NCBI GenBank assembly: GCA_029959085.1 | Contig: JARWIR010000061.1 | Span: forward strand, 806,001 to 870,000 | Length of the DNA: 64,000 nt | Source: Nemophila menziesii | Taxonomy: Eukaryota; Streptophyta; Magnoliopsida; Boraginales; Hydrophyllaceae | Direction: 5' to 3' | Position numbers and translations under genes: made by a program | Shown: positions 35,979 through 48,079 of the stretch, one piece after another | Layout: the number at the start of each line of letters is the position of its first letter | Position numbering within the stretch: position 1 is the first letter of the stretch | The notes under the pieces: generated by a model | Databases searched by the model: none | Seen by the model: only the letters and a program-made list of their open reading frames with translations | What the model was told of the DNA's origin: nothing

Positions 35979-36476
35979 TTTAATATAGACGGGAGCTTCA
36001 ATCAAGGAACCTCAATAGCGGGAGTAGGAGGTATCTTTCGAAATGGTAACGGGAAATATTTAGGAGGGTTCGCGGGAGCAACTAAGGATTGTTCTGCATT
36101 TCAAGCGGAGTTAATAGCTTTACATTTTGGCCTAAATTTAGCCGTGAAAAGGGAGGAAGTGATAATAACTATCGAAACCGATTCGCTAGAGTTACACGCG
36201 CTAGTGAAGGGCGGTGGGAACAATGGAAATTGGCTAGATAGCCTTATCAAGGAATGTAATAATATTCTTGCAAATCACCCGGGATATGAGCTCATACACG
36301 TGTATAGGGAAGCTAACCGTTGTGCAGATTTTTTGGCGAAATTAGGGGCGCGTCTAGAAGAGGATGTGATACAATATTACAGGGAACCTCCTGAAGGGTT
36401 AAAGAAGTTCATGATGAGTGATGCATGTGGTGTAGCCACTCCGAGATACATTTTAGTTTCTCCCACGGGAGCTTGA
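35979..36476 (+). pseudogene. LINE-type RNase H-like domain (RVT_3), 5'-truncated
   Basis: The open frame from about 35979 to TGA at 36474-36476 reads NIDGSFNQGTSIAGVGGIF, then SAFQAELIALHFGL, TIETDSLELHAL and VYREANRCADFLAKLGA. The four acidic residues of the RNase H fold (D in IDGS, E in QAEL, D in ETDS, D in CADF) are all present over about 165 residues with no stop. A TTGTAATG and A-rich tract (36520-36532) follows, like a LINE 3' end. There is no in-frame ATG before 36144. It is most likely a truncated LINE 3' end; a host RNase H-like gene fragment is the alternative. Confidence 0.65.
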
Positions 36477-36532
36477 TTAGCCTTGTAATGTGTCTTTGTT
36501 AAGGTCTTTGAACTCAGTTGTAATGAAAAAAA

Positions 36533-37200
36533 AATATATTATTTTTGTTTCTATATACATGGTAAAGAAAAAAAACAAGTTATATGAGTTTTTTGTTTGC
36601 TTCTTATTGCATACGATTTTTTATTTCGGTCCGTATATAGGTAAATATGAGGGGGCCAGTCCAAGATCGTACTGTTCCTCTACATTGTAAATTTATTAAC
36701 GTGCAACGGGAGTGGATGGGTGACAATGTACACTATAGTTAGTGCTCCTTCAAAAGTTTAGTAAGTTTTTAGCTAGATCTATCGATTTTATTTAGACCTC
36801 AATTGTATTTAAAAAAAATGTAAATGTGCAATTTAGCAATTCTTACCCCAATTTTATGATACATTACTGAGTTAACGATTATATAATTTTATTGTTCATA
36901 CGTGTTAAAGAGATTTTTTTCATGAAGCGGCTTCATTTGTAATTTGATGGAACACGTGACTTAGGCATGATATGAATGGGCATCAAATTAGTATATACTG
37001 CTATATAAATGGCCTCATTTTTGTCATAGAATAACTTACAATCAAGTATTACGTCCTATATAATAGAGAAAGGAAAAAGATTCAATAAAAGGGAGTCATG
37101 CCAACCAGAAATGTAGATGTTCCTCCTAACGCATTTCACAAGTGCTTACGCAACACCATTAAATTTCATGTTGATGTGGATAACATTCCATTTTAGGAAT
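36533..37200. other. AT-rich spacer
   Basis: Nothing recognised; only short shadow ORFs. Confidence 0.6.
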
Positions 37201-37204
37201 TTGA

Positions 37205-37994
37205 TTAACCATTCTCCATCTCAGTGATAAGAAGTTGGAGACTCCAGTAGATACCTACTATGTTTATAATACCTTGAATGAGATCAAGGTTATCAGAGTA
37301 GAAGGAACTACTCTGAAGGCTGGGACCAGTTGTTGATCTCATGGAAATCAGTAATGCCCAAGCTTCGCCTTCCACCACATTTTTTACAAAACATCTCCTC
37401 ATGACTTTGTGGATAATTTCACCCTTGTTATTAACAACTAGAGAAACTGCTATCCCCAATTCACACTCCTTACAAAATGAGGCATCGTTGAACCGGATAA
37501 AATCTGCCTCATCAGCAAGGATGGGGTTATTTAAATCATTAAAATTGCTAGAAGAAGGGTAATCTGGTAAGCCGTTATTGTTCAACAAGATGTTTGGCGT
37601 ATATGGGCCAAAGAGATCTGTAATAAGTGTGTCGGTCTTGTAATTTATTTCATAAAGATTCCATTTTCTATTTTCGAAGAAACCTTTCATTCTAACTTTC
37701 CAGATGCTCTAAACTGTACATAGGATATACGCAATAAATTTTGTCCCAACTGTTGGATCCATATATACTGATTGTCCGTAATACCCATTCTTGGAAAGTT
37801 ATATTTATATCTCGGTCGATTTTGATCTGAAGATATGAATTAGCCAAGAAACTAATTCTGAAAGGACATTTAAGAAATAGATGTTCAACATTTTTTTTCT
37901 CATTCACACCATTCGCAACGGGCATCTTGAGAACATCATCTTTGTTGGAGGTTAGCTTTGGTAGGTAGGCCACCGCTACGAATCTTCCATCCAC
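37205..37994 (-). pseudogene. LINE 1 zinc-binding RVT region and RNase H
   Basis: Read leftward, 37994-37692 contains KKNVEHLFLKCPFRISFL, the Cys/His-type 'zf-RVT' region found after plant LINE RT. Then 37690-37205 contains FIRFNDASFCKECELGIAVS, VVEGEAWALLISMR and YSDNLDLIQG, an RNase H-like (RVT_3) domain with N in place of the expected first Asp neighbour and D in YSDN. Several frame changes are present between the blocks. Confidence 0.7.
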
Positions 37995-38439
37995 AATTTT
38001 ATTTTTTTAGGGAAGATTAGAATACCAAACCATATTCCCAATTTCGCTGTTACAGGCTTATCCTGATTTTGAATCTTGTTCCTCATTGCAAATTTCTTCA
38101 TTTGAAAGGGCATTGTATTGCGAGTAATTAGAGTAGGAACCATCTTTAGTAAAGGGTCGGATTAGTTTTTCGTCCCTATCCAATTGAATAATCAGAATCT
38201 TCTTGATCTCATGGATAAAATTAGATGTTGAGATACTGTTAAAAATATGAGGATACCACTCGAAACAGTCTTTGTTGAACAGGTGGGCAATTACTTCGAT
38301 TTTGCAATTCTCTGGTTTGTTTAAATTATATTCTTTCTCGATCTATTTGTGATTCCAAATGTTAGTATTGATTTCATTTTCTATTTTCCAAATAGATTTT
38401 TTTTCTAAGAATTTGGATTCCTATAAAAATGCTTGCCCA

Positions 38440-39183
38440 GCTTTAGGATCTTTTCTTAGAAAGTTTAGTGTCCAAATGATTACCCTTAGGGTAATAAATT
38501 CCTTTAAGGACTCTTGCTACAAGATAATCTGGGTTATTAAGAATATGCCAAGCTTGATTTGCGAGTAAGGCTAGATTCATTTTATGAAAATCTCTTAAGC
38601 CAATACCACCTTTAGCTTTAGAGCGCAAGATTTTTTTTCCATGACATCCAGTGGATTCTGTTTTTACAGTGTGAATCCCACCAAAAGTTTTCAGTGATGC
38701 CAGACATTTTTACAAAGATTCTTAGGGAATTCAGAAATAGACATATCGTAGTTGGGAATTTCTAGGAGAATAGCTTTGATAAGTACTTGTTTAGCACCAT
38801 CTGAGAGTAAACTTCATAAACAGCTATTCGTTTTCTATAATAGTTTGTCCTTGATATAGTTAAGATTCTCCGATCTAGCTCCTAAGGGAAAGAGGAATCC
38901 CTAAATATTTTCCAAGTGAATTAGTAGTGTTGATGTTAAGAGAATGTGAAACTTCTTTGTTAATTTCCTCTGGTGTATCTCTACTGGTAAGAATAGAGGA
39001 TTTGTGAAAGTTAATCCTTATTCCTCATGCCAAACAATAATCAGAAAGAGTATTATGAATGGTTTTAGTTTCTTCTTTATTTAGATTGATGAATAAAAGT
39101 GAATCGTCCGCAAATAAAAGATGTGTCAGTTTAGGACATTGTCTCGCAATTTATATACCTTTGATTTTTCCTTCCCGGCATTG
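38440..39183 (-). pseudogene. LINE 1 RT, C-terminal half
   Basis: The minus strand carries THLLFADDSLLF (catalytic FADD box, about 39130-39090), then INFHKSSIL, KYLGIPLS and, at 38628-38443, KGGIGLRDFHKMNLALLANQ with ILNNPDYLVARVLKGIYY. Stops and frameshifts are present. The N-terminal part continues beyond the solo LTR. Confidence 0.75.
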
Positions 39184-40748
39184 TGGTGGGTCCTAGTGTG
39201 TTATAAAATAAAGAACTGAAATAAAAGGAACCACAATTCCGCAAGTGCACGGTTGTCCAAGTAATATCCGATAAATCGGGTTTCGTTCTCATGGATGGAT
39301 TAGGTTCAACTCAAGTTTTAAGTAAATAGTTGAAATAATTTTTTTACAGAAAAGTAAAATAATATGATTTTTGTTTGGTTTTCTTAAAAACTAAATATGC
39401 AATAAAATAAAGACTAAATTAATTAACTGAAAAGAAATAATGCAAATAAAAGACTAACGTCAGAGATGAGAGATACTTGAGTCTCGCAAGGAATCCACCT
39501 AATTAATATAATCTATGCTATGTTTAAGGGTAGGATTGGTATTATTATATTAGCCGGGACTCTAATGTTTCCTAGCCCCCGTCAGGGTGGACCTAAAGTA
39601 CTATAAACCCCTATATGGGCGAATATGCCTCTTCGGATTATATGTATTTACCTCTTTGGCTATGTAATTAGTTAAGTCTGTCAGTCAACAACGGACATTA
39701 CACGGGTATTACCTAAGTCTGTATTCAAACCCCCCTTGACGATGATCACTTTGCCACTAAAGTGAATAGCCCAAATACTAAAAGCAATTTCTAGTTGTAC
39801 CGAAAATAAATAGTGACTAAGAACAAAGTAATATCCATTATATAAGACTCAATTCAATTTAAATCATGAAAATCCCAAATCATAGAGTAAATTAATTAAG
39901 GTTCATCCCCTTATTACGATTCTCAAGTATATGAAAGTTTAGCTCATAATAAAATTAAAGACTGAAATTAAATAAATGAAAGACATCATATTCAATTACT
40001 AGAAAAGAATGATATAACATAAAGGTTTGGTTGGCTGTTGTTGGAAGAACAGAATTTGGAAGAACAAAATTCCTCCACCTCTAGCTTTGCCTCTGCCTTC
40101 TTGCTCTGACTTGAAAATATGAAGCCTCTGATGTAATTCTCTAAAGTGTGTGTGAAAAAGAGGCTAAAGGGTCTATTTATACTAGTAAAATCGGATTAGG
40201 GTTTAGGTTAAGAGGATTAGGTCAAATTGTAAAAAGCCCAAGCTCATCTTTTTCTTTAATTCCCGTAACTGGTGTGCAACCCTTAGTAAAATGGCTGTAA
40301 CTTTTGCATAACAACTCCAAATGTGCTGATTAAACTTGGAGAATCTTCCTAACTCAATAGGGCATCAAACCATGTTTCATGGCCCAAGTTTAAATCTGCT
40401 CCTAAGTAGCCCTAAAACAGCAATCTTTAACAGCCTTTCAGATCTGCAACTTCTTTAATTAAGTTCTTAGAAATTCTTTTCTTACCTTTAGCTCCTCCAC
40501 TCGATCTAAGACTTTAATTCTCACTTCTACTCCTTGTAGTGGTTCTTCATGAATTCATAAACCTACTAACTTTGCACTAAAACTAACAAATTAACGCACA
40601 AAAGCTCTAAAAATACAAATAGTCTAATTCTAAGGGGAGAGAGTGGAATATGACGAAATAAGCATAAAAGTCTATCAAATAAGTCAAATATTCACCTAAA
40701 AATGATGTCTCCTACGTGCTAATATTTAGAACAAATACGGAGACATCA
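39184..40748 (-). mobile_element. Solo LTR, 1565 bp, inside LINE 1
   Basis: Minus orientation, from TGATGTCTCCG at 40748 to GGACCCACCA at 39184. Flanks are CATTG (39179-39183) and AATTG (40749-40753), four of five bases identical. A TATAAATA box lies at about 40175 on the minus strand. LINE RT reading resumes on both sides. Confidence 0.88.
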
Positions 40749-41034
40749 AATTGGAAATTGATAAGACCAATAAGACTCTTTGTGAGAAGGGAGAGGAGAA
40801 AAGGAGAATGAGGGTCGCCTTGCCGGATGCCTTGTTTAGGATCGAATTTCTTAAGGCATTGAACATTTACTTTAATTTGAATAGAGACCGAGGAGATACA
40901 ATTAAAAATCCAATATCTTCATTTGTCACAAAATCCAAGGCTTTTAAGAGTTTCCATAAGAAAATCTCAATTGACTTGGTCGTATGCTTTTGTCATATCT
41001 ACTTTGACCGTTGCATAGTGTTTCCTGGATTACC
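40749..41034 (-). pseudogene. LINE 1 RT, middle part
   Basis: The minus strand contains ATVKVDMTKAYDQVN (RT motif A, catalytic Asp) at about 41010-40965 and IRQGDPHSPF (RT motif B) near 40830. Stops are present. It is bounded by the solo LTR on the left and the LINE 2 poly(A) on the right. Confidence 0.75.
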
Positions 41035-41298
41035 TTTTTTTTTTATCATCAAATCAAACGTTTTATTAATAACTCAACTTCATAGTCATTACAACCTTAA
41101 GTGGAGTCTTACAAGCATAAGGCCCACCATGGGATTTTATACCTTGTAAAACCCACTTTACTTTTTAAAAGATAAACATTTGCAAAAACATTACAAAAAC
41201 TAACCATACTCGGCCCACTATTACAAATGGACTACTACTTAAACTATTACAAGAATAGGCTACTATTATGACAAAAGAAATGCCCATTAAAATAAAAT

Positions 41299-42132
41299 CT
41301 ACAATCTCTCAGCTATTCCACTAACTCTTCTATTCTTCAACTTCCTTTCTTTAACTTTCATTTTCGCCATATCACAAATACGCCCAAAAGTTTGCTCTTC
41401 ATTCGAAAGAACCCCACCACGTTCTATTTCATTCCTTTGCCACCATATAATATAGTTGAAAGTTGTAATTAACAAACTAACCACCATCTTCATTTCATTT
41501 CACTTCAAATCAATCAACTTATCATTAAATTCAACAAAATCTCTCGGTACCCATGTTATTTCACAGATTTTCAAGATTCTGATTAATATTCTTTTAGAGA
41601 ATGAACATAGGAAGAATAAGTGTAAATTATCTTCACTACCTGCCTTGCATAAGCTACATAACGGGTTAATTTGACAACCCCATTCTAACATCCTCTGCTT
41701 AGTACTCAACCTATTTTGTATAGCCAACCAAGATATGAAAGAACACCTCGGTATATTAGCTTTAGCCCAGATAAAACTGCTCCAGTTAACATCTTCAGTA
41801 ATTGTAAGGCTGTTTACTTTAAATAAAGTTTTCCTAAATGAATATCCCATTTTATCACTCTCACTCCATAATTTTTTATCACCTCTGCTTTGAAGTTTAA
41901 AATCTATCAATTTTGGCAAAATCTTACCAACACATGGAGGTAGTCTCCACCTGTCTTTTCCATAGCAAGTATAAATTGTTTTGTTACTATTCAAATTATC
42001 TTTATCCAAATTTATACCCAATATCTCTTGGATATTTAGACCATTTAACCATCTATCCCATATAAGATAAGTATTCTTACCATTATATACTTTATGAGTG
42101 ATGAAGTTATATGCGAGACTTCTAACTTTCAT
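41299..42132 (-). pseudogene. LINE 2 zinc-binding RVT region
   Basis: At 42132-41500 (210 codons open) lie NTYLIWDRWLNGLNIQEI, WSSFIWAKANIPRCSFISWL, NRLSTKQRMLEWG and CSLCKAGSEDNLHLFFLC, a typical 'zf-RVT' domain. At 41493-41299 follows FNYIIWWQRNEIERGG, the usual linker before the LINE end. A stop separates the two. No RNase H domain is seen, unlike LINE 1. Confidence 0.8.
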
Positions 42133-42342
42133 TAGCTTTCTCCAAATTCAAGTATAGCCTCGTTTTTCCTCCATACTCCAAATACATCTTCCTTTGATTA
42201 TATTATAATTCACCCACCTACTCCACAAGTTGTTTTCTTGTGAATACATTCTCCAGAATGTACATAAGAGACATACAAGATTTAAATTCTCAGAACTAGG
42301 TATGCCCAACCCTCCTTTCTCTTTGCTTTTACAAACATTTTC

Positions 42343-43878
42343 TCAAGCTATTTTAGCACCTTGTGCTCCTTCCATGTTACCTTTCCATAAAAAACTGTTC
42401 ATAAGTTGATTAAGTTTGTAAATAACTTGTTTAGTTAGGAGAAATACCCTACACCAGTAGAGAATCTTGCTTATGATAATGGTCTTGATCAATTCAATCC
42501 TACCCGAGTAAGAGAGATTTTTTGAAGTCCATTGACTGATTGTACTGTATATCTTGTCAACTAGTTTATTTCCTTCCTCCACACTCAATTTTTTGGAGTG
42601 TAAAGGGACCCCCAAGTATCTAACTGGCAATTTGCCAATCTTGATGTTCAAAATCTGAGAAATCTCTTTTTCAATCATTGTATTATCTCCACTTATATAA
42701 ATCTCACTCTTCTGATAGTTAATCTGTAAACCTGAGAGCCTAGAGAATAGATTTAAGCCTTCTCTTACAATCTCAGCAGTTTTAATTTTAGCTTTGAAGA
42801 ATACTAATAAGTCATCTGCAAAGATGATATGGTAGAGCTTCATAACCTCACACTTTTGATGATAGCTGAATTCTTTCTTATTAGCCAGGTGTTTGAATAA
42901 TCCTGTAAAAACCTCCATACACATAGCAAATAGATAGGGTGAGAGGGGGTACCCCTGTCTCAACCCCCTCTTCCCCTCAAAGAAACCACATGCTTCCCCA
43001 TTCACACAAACTGAGTAGGTAGGTGAACAAACACACATCCTGATCCACTTTATGAATTTAATTGGAAAATTGAAAGCTTCAAGAATATTAAGCAAGAAAA
43101 TCCAGTTTACACTATCATAAGCCTTTTGAAGATCAAGATTTATAGTGCAATTAGAGTTATTACTTCTTTTCTCATACCCCAACATAATGTCTTGCGCAAC
43201 TAAGATATTATCTCCTATATATCTCCCCTCAATATAAGCTGCTTGATTTAAGGATATGATAGAATTCATAATCTTCTTTAGTCTCTTACTCATTATCTTT
43301 GCTATAGTCTTGTAAGTAGTGTTAGTACATGATATGGGCCTGAACTTCTTCACATTTGATGGCTTCTTCTCCTTAGGTATTAGAACAATATTTGTTGTAT
43401 TAACTTGTTTAAGCAACTTACAGTTTTCAAAACTCTGATTTATTGCATTTGTAAAATCATCTCCAACTGTTCCTCAAGATTCTTTATAGAATGTTGAATT
43501 CAACCCATCTGGTCCAGGGCTCTTCTTTGTATTGATTGAAAATAGAGCATTTTTTACTTCTATATCAGTGATAGGAGCTATAAGTGCTTCTCTTTGATCC
43601 TCACTCAATTGCTTCCCCATTAGAAGTTTAAGTACATTACTTGAACAATATTCTTCTTTATTATCTTTAGTCCCCAATAACTGTTTATAAAAATTAACAA
43701 ACTCCTCCTTAATTAGATTAGGGTCTTCAATTATCTCTCCATCATCTTTGATTAATAGAGAGATGTTGTTTCTCGCAATCCTCCCTTTAATAATTCTATG
43801 ATAATAAGATGTATTACTATCCATCTCATTGTTGAATATAATTTTAGCTTTTTGTCTCAAAATTTTGTGTTGAGTCAA
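42343..43878 (-). pseudogene. LINE 2 reverse transcriptase
   Basis: The linker (43878-43474) has NTKKSPGPDGLNSTFY. A TGA stop at 43471-43473 sits where a Trp codon is expected. The RT then runs 43416-42343 in the same frame: KKFRPISCTNTTYKTIAK, LDLQKAYDSVNW (motif A), GLRQGYPLSPYLFAMC (motif B), YHIIFADDLLVF (catalytic FADD), YLGVPLHSKKL. Motif residues for activity look intact. A second TGA near 42343 again replaces a Trp before ENVCKSKEKGGLGI. It copies LINE RNA at the nicked target. Confidence 0.85.
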
Positions 43879-44110
43879 AATAGCCTCTTCAAGCTCTGCA
43901 CTTAGAATTTTTCTTCATTGATATTACTTGTATCATAATTTCCACTCATTATCTTCATCAGTACAATATTCAGTTGGTTCTTAATGAGTTCTATATTTGT
44001 TGAATTCCTTCTGAAGTATATGTTATTAAATTTCTTCAAGGCAATTTTTGTGTTCTTTTTTTCATACATAAGGAAAACATGTAATTCCCATCCACTTTAA
44101 TGCTCCATGC

Positions 44111-44881
44111 TTATTTCACAATGTCAGTAAACTTTTCATGTTGATCCCAAGCATCAAAGAACTTAAATTGACTAGCTATCTGTCTCTTCTTACTTGCCAA
44201 GGTTAACTTCACAGGACAGTGATCTGAAGTTGAAGGAGAGTGAATCATCACACTAGAGGTTAGTGTATCTAACCACTTTGCATTTACAAAGACTCTATCT
44301 ATCTTACTAGCTCTGATATTAAGTGAATCACTCTTGTTTGTCCAAGTAAAATAGTGACCTCCATACCCATGTTCTAATAACTCAGTATCCTCAATACATT
44401 CATTAAATTCCTTAGCTCCTTTATCTAAAACATTACAATTAAGCCTATCTTGTATTTTGAGAATTTCATTGAAATCTCCCATGATACATAACCTTTCTTT
44501 TTCAAATTTTACACTCCAATCTTTCATTTCTTGCCAAAGCATCTTCCTATCTCCACTATCACTACTCGCATAGACCATAGCCAAATATAATTCATCTTTA
44601 TTTTCAAAAACTTTCACATACACCATAATAGCTTGAGAAGACTGTGAAATTAGTTTAATATCCACATACTTACTATCCCAAAGTAGCCATATTCTTCCAC
44701 TGACATCATTACTATAATTATGAATCATTTCCATATTAGAGAAATGTTTATTTACTATCTCAGGATAGTTGCTAACTTTAACCTTAGTTTCAAGTAAACC
44801 AACTATCCTAATCTTATTTTCAAATATAAAATCCTTGACATCAAGCTGCCTTATTACATTATTTAAACCTCTGACATTTTA
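44111..44881 (-). pseudogene. LINE 2 apurinic-type endonuclease
   Basis: The frame from NVRGLNN (44878) to 44111 carries IRIVGLLETKV (catalytic Glu), GRIWLLW, LCIMGDFNEIL, HYFTWTN, KIDRVFVN and STSDHCPVKL, the ordered motifs of an L1 endonuclease that nicks target DNA. It shares its frame with ORF1, from which it is separated by a single TAA (44879-44881) at the usually conserved Trp of WNVRGL. The junction to the RT linker (43879-44110) is frameshifted. Confidence 0.85.
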
Positions 44882-46034
44882 AGCTAGACAATTCATATAT
44901 TTTGGAGGCCTTGTTATTTCTTCTCCTCCATTATGATTAGTGATAAACTCCATAACATCATGATCAATCACCTCTTCATCATTTTTCTGTAATCCTTCAA
45001 ACTGATTTGTGTTAGTAACTGAGCTTGATTCTCCATTCTGCCTGTTACTTCTTTTGTTCCCTCTGACAACATTCCATTCTTCAACAACCTTTTTCCCTTT
45101 ATCATTCTTAGTACCATTCTCAACTATGTTATTGATCCTCTTTGGCACCCATACCTTCTGACTATTATTGCATTTACTCTCTACATGTCCAAACCTCTTA
45201 CATTTTGTGCATATTGTAGGTCTCCATTCGTATTCAATCTTGACAGTCTGAAATTCTTCCAACCCAGTATCAACTAGTAAATCATCAGGTAGTTCTTCAT
45301 TTGTGTCAATTTCAACACAAACTCTAGCATATCCTAGCCTAGTCTTTGATTCAGTGATGGAATCCATTTGTAAAGGTATTCCAATACCACTTGCTACATA
45401 ACTAAGCCCTCTCTGTGTCCATAAGTTCATAGGAACATTTATTAGCTTAAACCCAGATTGGAAACTTTGAAACATCTATATTATCAAACTGCATCTCTGG
45501 TTTCCATGGCCTGAGTAATAGTGGTTTACCATTTATGTTCCATATCTGCTCAAGTGCCTTATTATAGTATTGTTGATTTTCAAATCGAAACACCACAATA
45601 CCTTTTGAACTCGATTTTATGTCTACTTTTCCTAACTTGCTCCACTGAAACTTGACAAAATTAACAATAACATAAAACGGCGAAGGATTATCATGAAATT
45701 GACCTACCAAACTGTTACACCACTGCTCTGCTCCTTCATCTAAAACATCTTGAGGCGGTTTGATTAGTTTCTTACCTTTAAAAGTAGATGGAGAGTGATG
45801 TTCCAGCTTCATAGACCCACTCGCACAGCTACCAAACAGATTTGACCACAGTACTCCTTTCATTGCAGTAGGTACACTTTCTACTTCCCCTGATTCAACT
45901 CGATCTATCTTTGGTGACTCTTCTTCAACTACCTTCATCACTGATTTGTCTGAAACAACAATCGATTCAGTTTTTCCTTCTTCACCTTTGTAGGATTCCG
46001 GCGTGTTAAGGAGATTAGGGCTCAGAGACATCAT
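44879..46034 (-). pseudogene. LINE 2 ORF1 (DUF4283 and CCHC zinc knuckle)
   Basis: ORF 46034-45447 has an acidic N-terminus and then a DUF4283-like region (YVIVNFVKFQWSKLGKVDI, VVFRFENQQYYNKALEQ, LLLRPWKPEM). A one-base shift near 45450-45475 leads to the second ORF, which ends at 44879 and has LINVPMNLWT, GYARVCVEI and the knuckle CTKCKRFGHVESKC (CX2CX4HX4C). Such proteins bind LINE RNA. Apart from that shift it is intact. Confidence 0.82.
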
Positions 46035-46414
46035 TTCTCTTGTTATATCTCAATACTTCGTCTTTGTCTTTGGATTAGAGCTACTTGCTTGATTCACTTT
46101 GCTAGATTTCAATACTTTCGTCATTTTTTAGAGTTAATCACTATGTAGCGGGTTAGGTTTGGGGGTGGGATATATTTTGAGGTGGTGGTCGGTTGAAAAG
46201 TTAATATGAATGGATAATATTTTTGAAGTTGACTTGATGATAGATCCCAGATTTTGGGATAAACACCAAATCAGCTAAAGAAAAAAGCAAAAAGTGGGTG
46301 AAAAGTGGATAAAGAGGTAAAAAACAAAAAAGATTTTGTGGAATAAAAGTTAGGTGAGATGAATGGCTAGAGAGGATATTTTCTTGTGTTGACTCTCATT
46401 TGACTTATTATTAT
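46035..46414 (-). promoter_or_regulatory. LINE 2 5' untranslated region
   Basis: No ORF. It lies between the ORF1 start and the predicted target-site duplication, where L1 elements carry an internal promoter. No specific motif is recognised. Confidence 0.4.
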
Positions 46415-46850
46415 TTTCTTGTGGATTTCCTTTTTTGTTTTGATAAAATTAGGAACTGCGTGTGCAATGATTATATTATCTTGTATACTTCGTCCTTTAA
46501 TGAATGCTGATTGAGTAGGAGAAGTGATACCATTCATGATCGCTTGTAATCTGAGCGCCAAATTTTTTACTTTGATTTCATAGAAAAAATTAATACAAGA
46601 AATTGGCATGTAATCAATAACCAATTTTCGGTTATCACCTTTACGAATTAAAGTGATGAGAGTCATTAATTTTTAGAAGCGGAGTATTGAAATTAAAATA
46701 ATCGCTGGCCAACTTAAAAAATCATCTTTAAGAATATCCCAAAACTCTTGGAAAAAGAATTGTGGAAGGCCATCTGGTCCTAGAGCTTTTGAAACTGACA
46801 TACTGAGGATGACGCTTTTAAGTTTCTCCATATCCAGTGTTTTGTGAGAA
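46415..46850 (-). pseudogene. LINE 1 RT, N-terminal part
   Basis: Read leftward from about 46830, SVSKALGPDGLPQFFF (the LGPDG linker) leads to 46666-46415 with RKGDNRKLVIDYMPISCIN, AFIKGRSIQDNIIIAHAV and FIKTKKEIHKK. The frame then enters LINE 2. The continuation is at 41034. Confidence 0.75.
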
Positions 46851-47244
46851 AATCATTCATTTGAGTCGTGATTTTACAAGGAGCATGTCTTGTTACCTCA
46901 GAGATATTCGAGACCTGTTTTTCTCCGAACAGTTTTGTGTAGTAATCCAGAATTGTTTTGTTGAATAAAATAGAGTCATCAGTCCATGATCTTTCTTCTG
47001 ATTTGATATTATATATGTGACTGAATTTCCTTTTTTAGTTGACGCATAAAATTATTTAGTGTTTTTGTCTCCTTTCTTTATCCAGAGGTCTCCGGCTCTA
47101 TCGGCCAAGTGAGATTACTCCATATCCTAAAGATCTTCTAGTTCATTTTTATGGCATTTTCTTCTTCAACATTCGTCGTAGTAGAATCACTATTTTGAAT
47201 TTTAATTTAAGTCTTGTTTTAGTTTATCAATATGCCTTCTATTA

Positions 47245-47934
47245 TTAAGATTTTTTTACTTCAACCCTTGACAACGAGATAAGTATCATTCTTCTTGTTA
47301 CAGAAATCTTTAATATTATCATGTTAAAAAAATTACTCCATGAATAAGCGACCATTTTTCGACATTGATTATTTTCCAACCATCTTGATTCGAATATAAA
47401 ATATTCTTTATATTTAGACTTTACCAAGTCTTTTTTCATAATGAGCGGTGAATGATTTGACCCAACTGGAGGTGGAATATAATGATTTGCACTCGAGAAG
47501 GAATCGTACCATGAAGCAGATGGAAGAGCACGATCAAGGTTTTCTTTTATGATCACATTTCCCAATCTATTGTTTGACAATGTAAAAAAAACATCATTTA
47601 CTGGAAAAATCAATAAGATGGTTATTATCGATAAATACATTGAATTAGATCATTCTATCAATATTCGGCAAACAATTTCCTTGTTTTCCGAGTTCTTAGC
47701 TATATCATTAAAATCCCCCATGAAGAGAGTCGGTTCATTAATTTTTGAATACCAAGGTGATAGAGTGTTCCAAACTTTTTGTCTTTCGTTGTCGTTATTA
47801 GGTGCATAAACACAAAGAAGATACCAAGAGAAATTATTAGATTCTTTGATTTTCGCAATAACAAATGATGCTATCAAGATAGAAACTCTAAGCTGAACAA
47901 AGTCTTTCCATGAAAGTAGTATTCCCTCGGACAT
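47245..47934 (-). pseudogene. LINE 1 endonuclease
   Basis: ORF 47934-47650 carries GILLSW, WYLLCVYAPNNDNERQKVW and LFMGDFNDI. ORF 47640-47245 carries FFTLSNNRLGN, NLDRALPSASWYDSF and GSNHSPLIM. These are L1 endonuclease motifs in order. The SDH box has become SNH, and a frameshift separates the halves. The segment 46851-47244 holds only decayed linker. Confidence 0.75.
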
Positions 47935-48079
47935 AAACGATCTTCATATGTGGGTATTATTGAATGACTTAAGATGATTACAAAAAACAAGATCCTTCTT
48001 TTTAAATCTATATTCTTAAAAGCAAGCAATAGAAACAAAATATTTCGATATGAGGGACTTAAAAGTCTTCTTAGTCAAA

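Larger units (their letters stand above)
41035..46414 (-). mobile_element. L1-type LINE 2, near full length
   Basis: The 3' end is an A-run (41035-41044 on the minus strand) preceded by AATAAAACG. The 5' end lies near 46414. The flanks TTTCCTGGATTACC (left) and TCTTGTGGATTTCC (right) look like diverged copies of one target duplication. The element encodes ORF1, endonuclease, RT and the zinc-binding RVT domain in the expected order, each with a few disabling changes. It inserted within the RT of LINE 1. Confidence 0.85.

Noticed and set aside
35979..36476. Host RNase H-like gene
   Set aside because: No start codon before the first catalytic Asp, no promoter, and an A-rich tail typical of LINE ends; kept as an element fragment.
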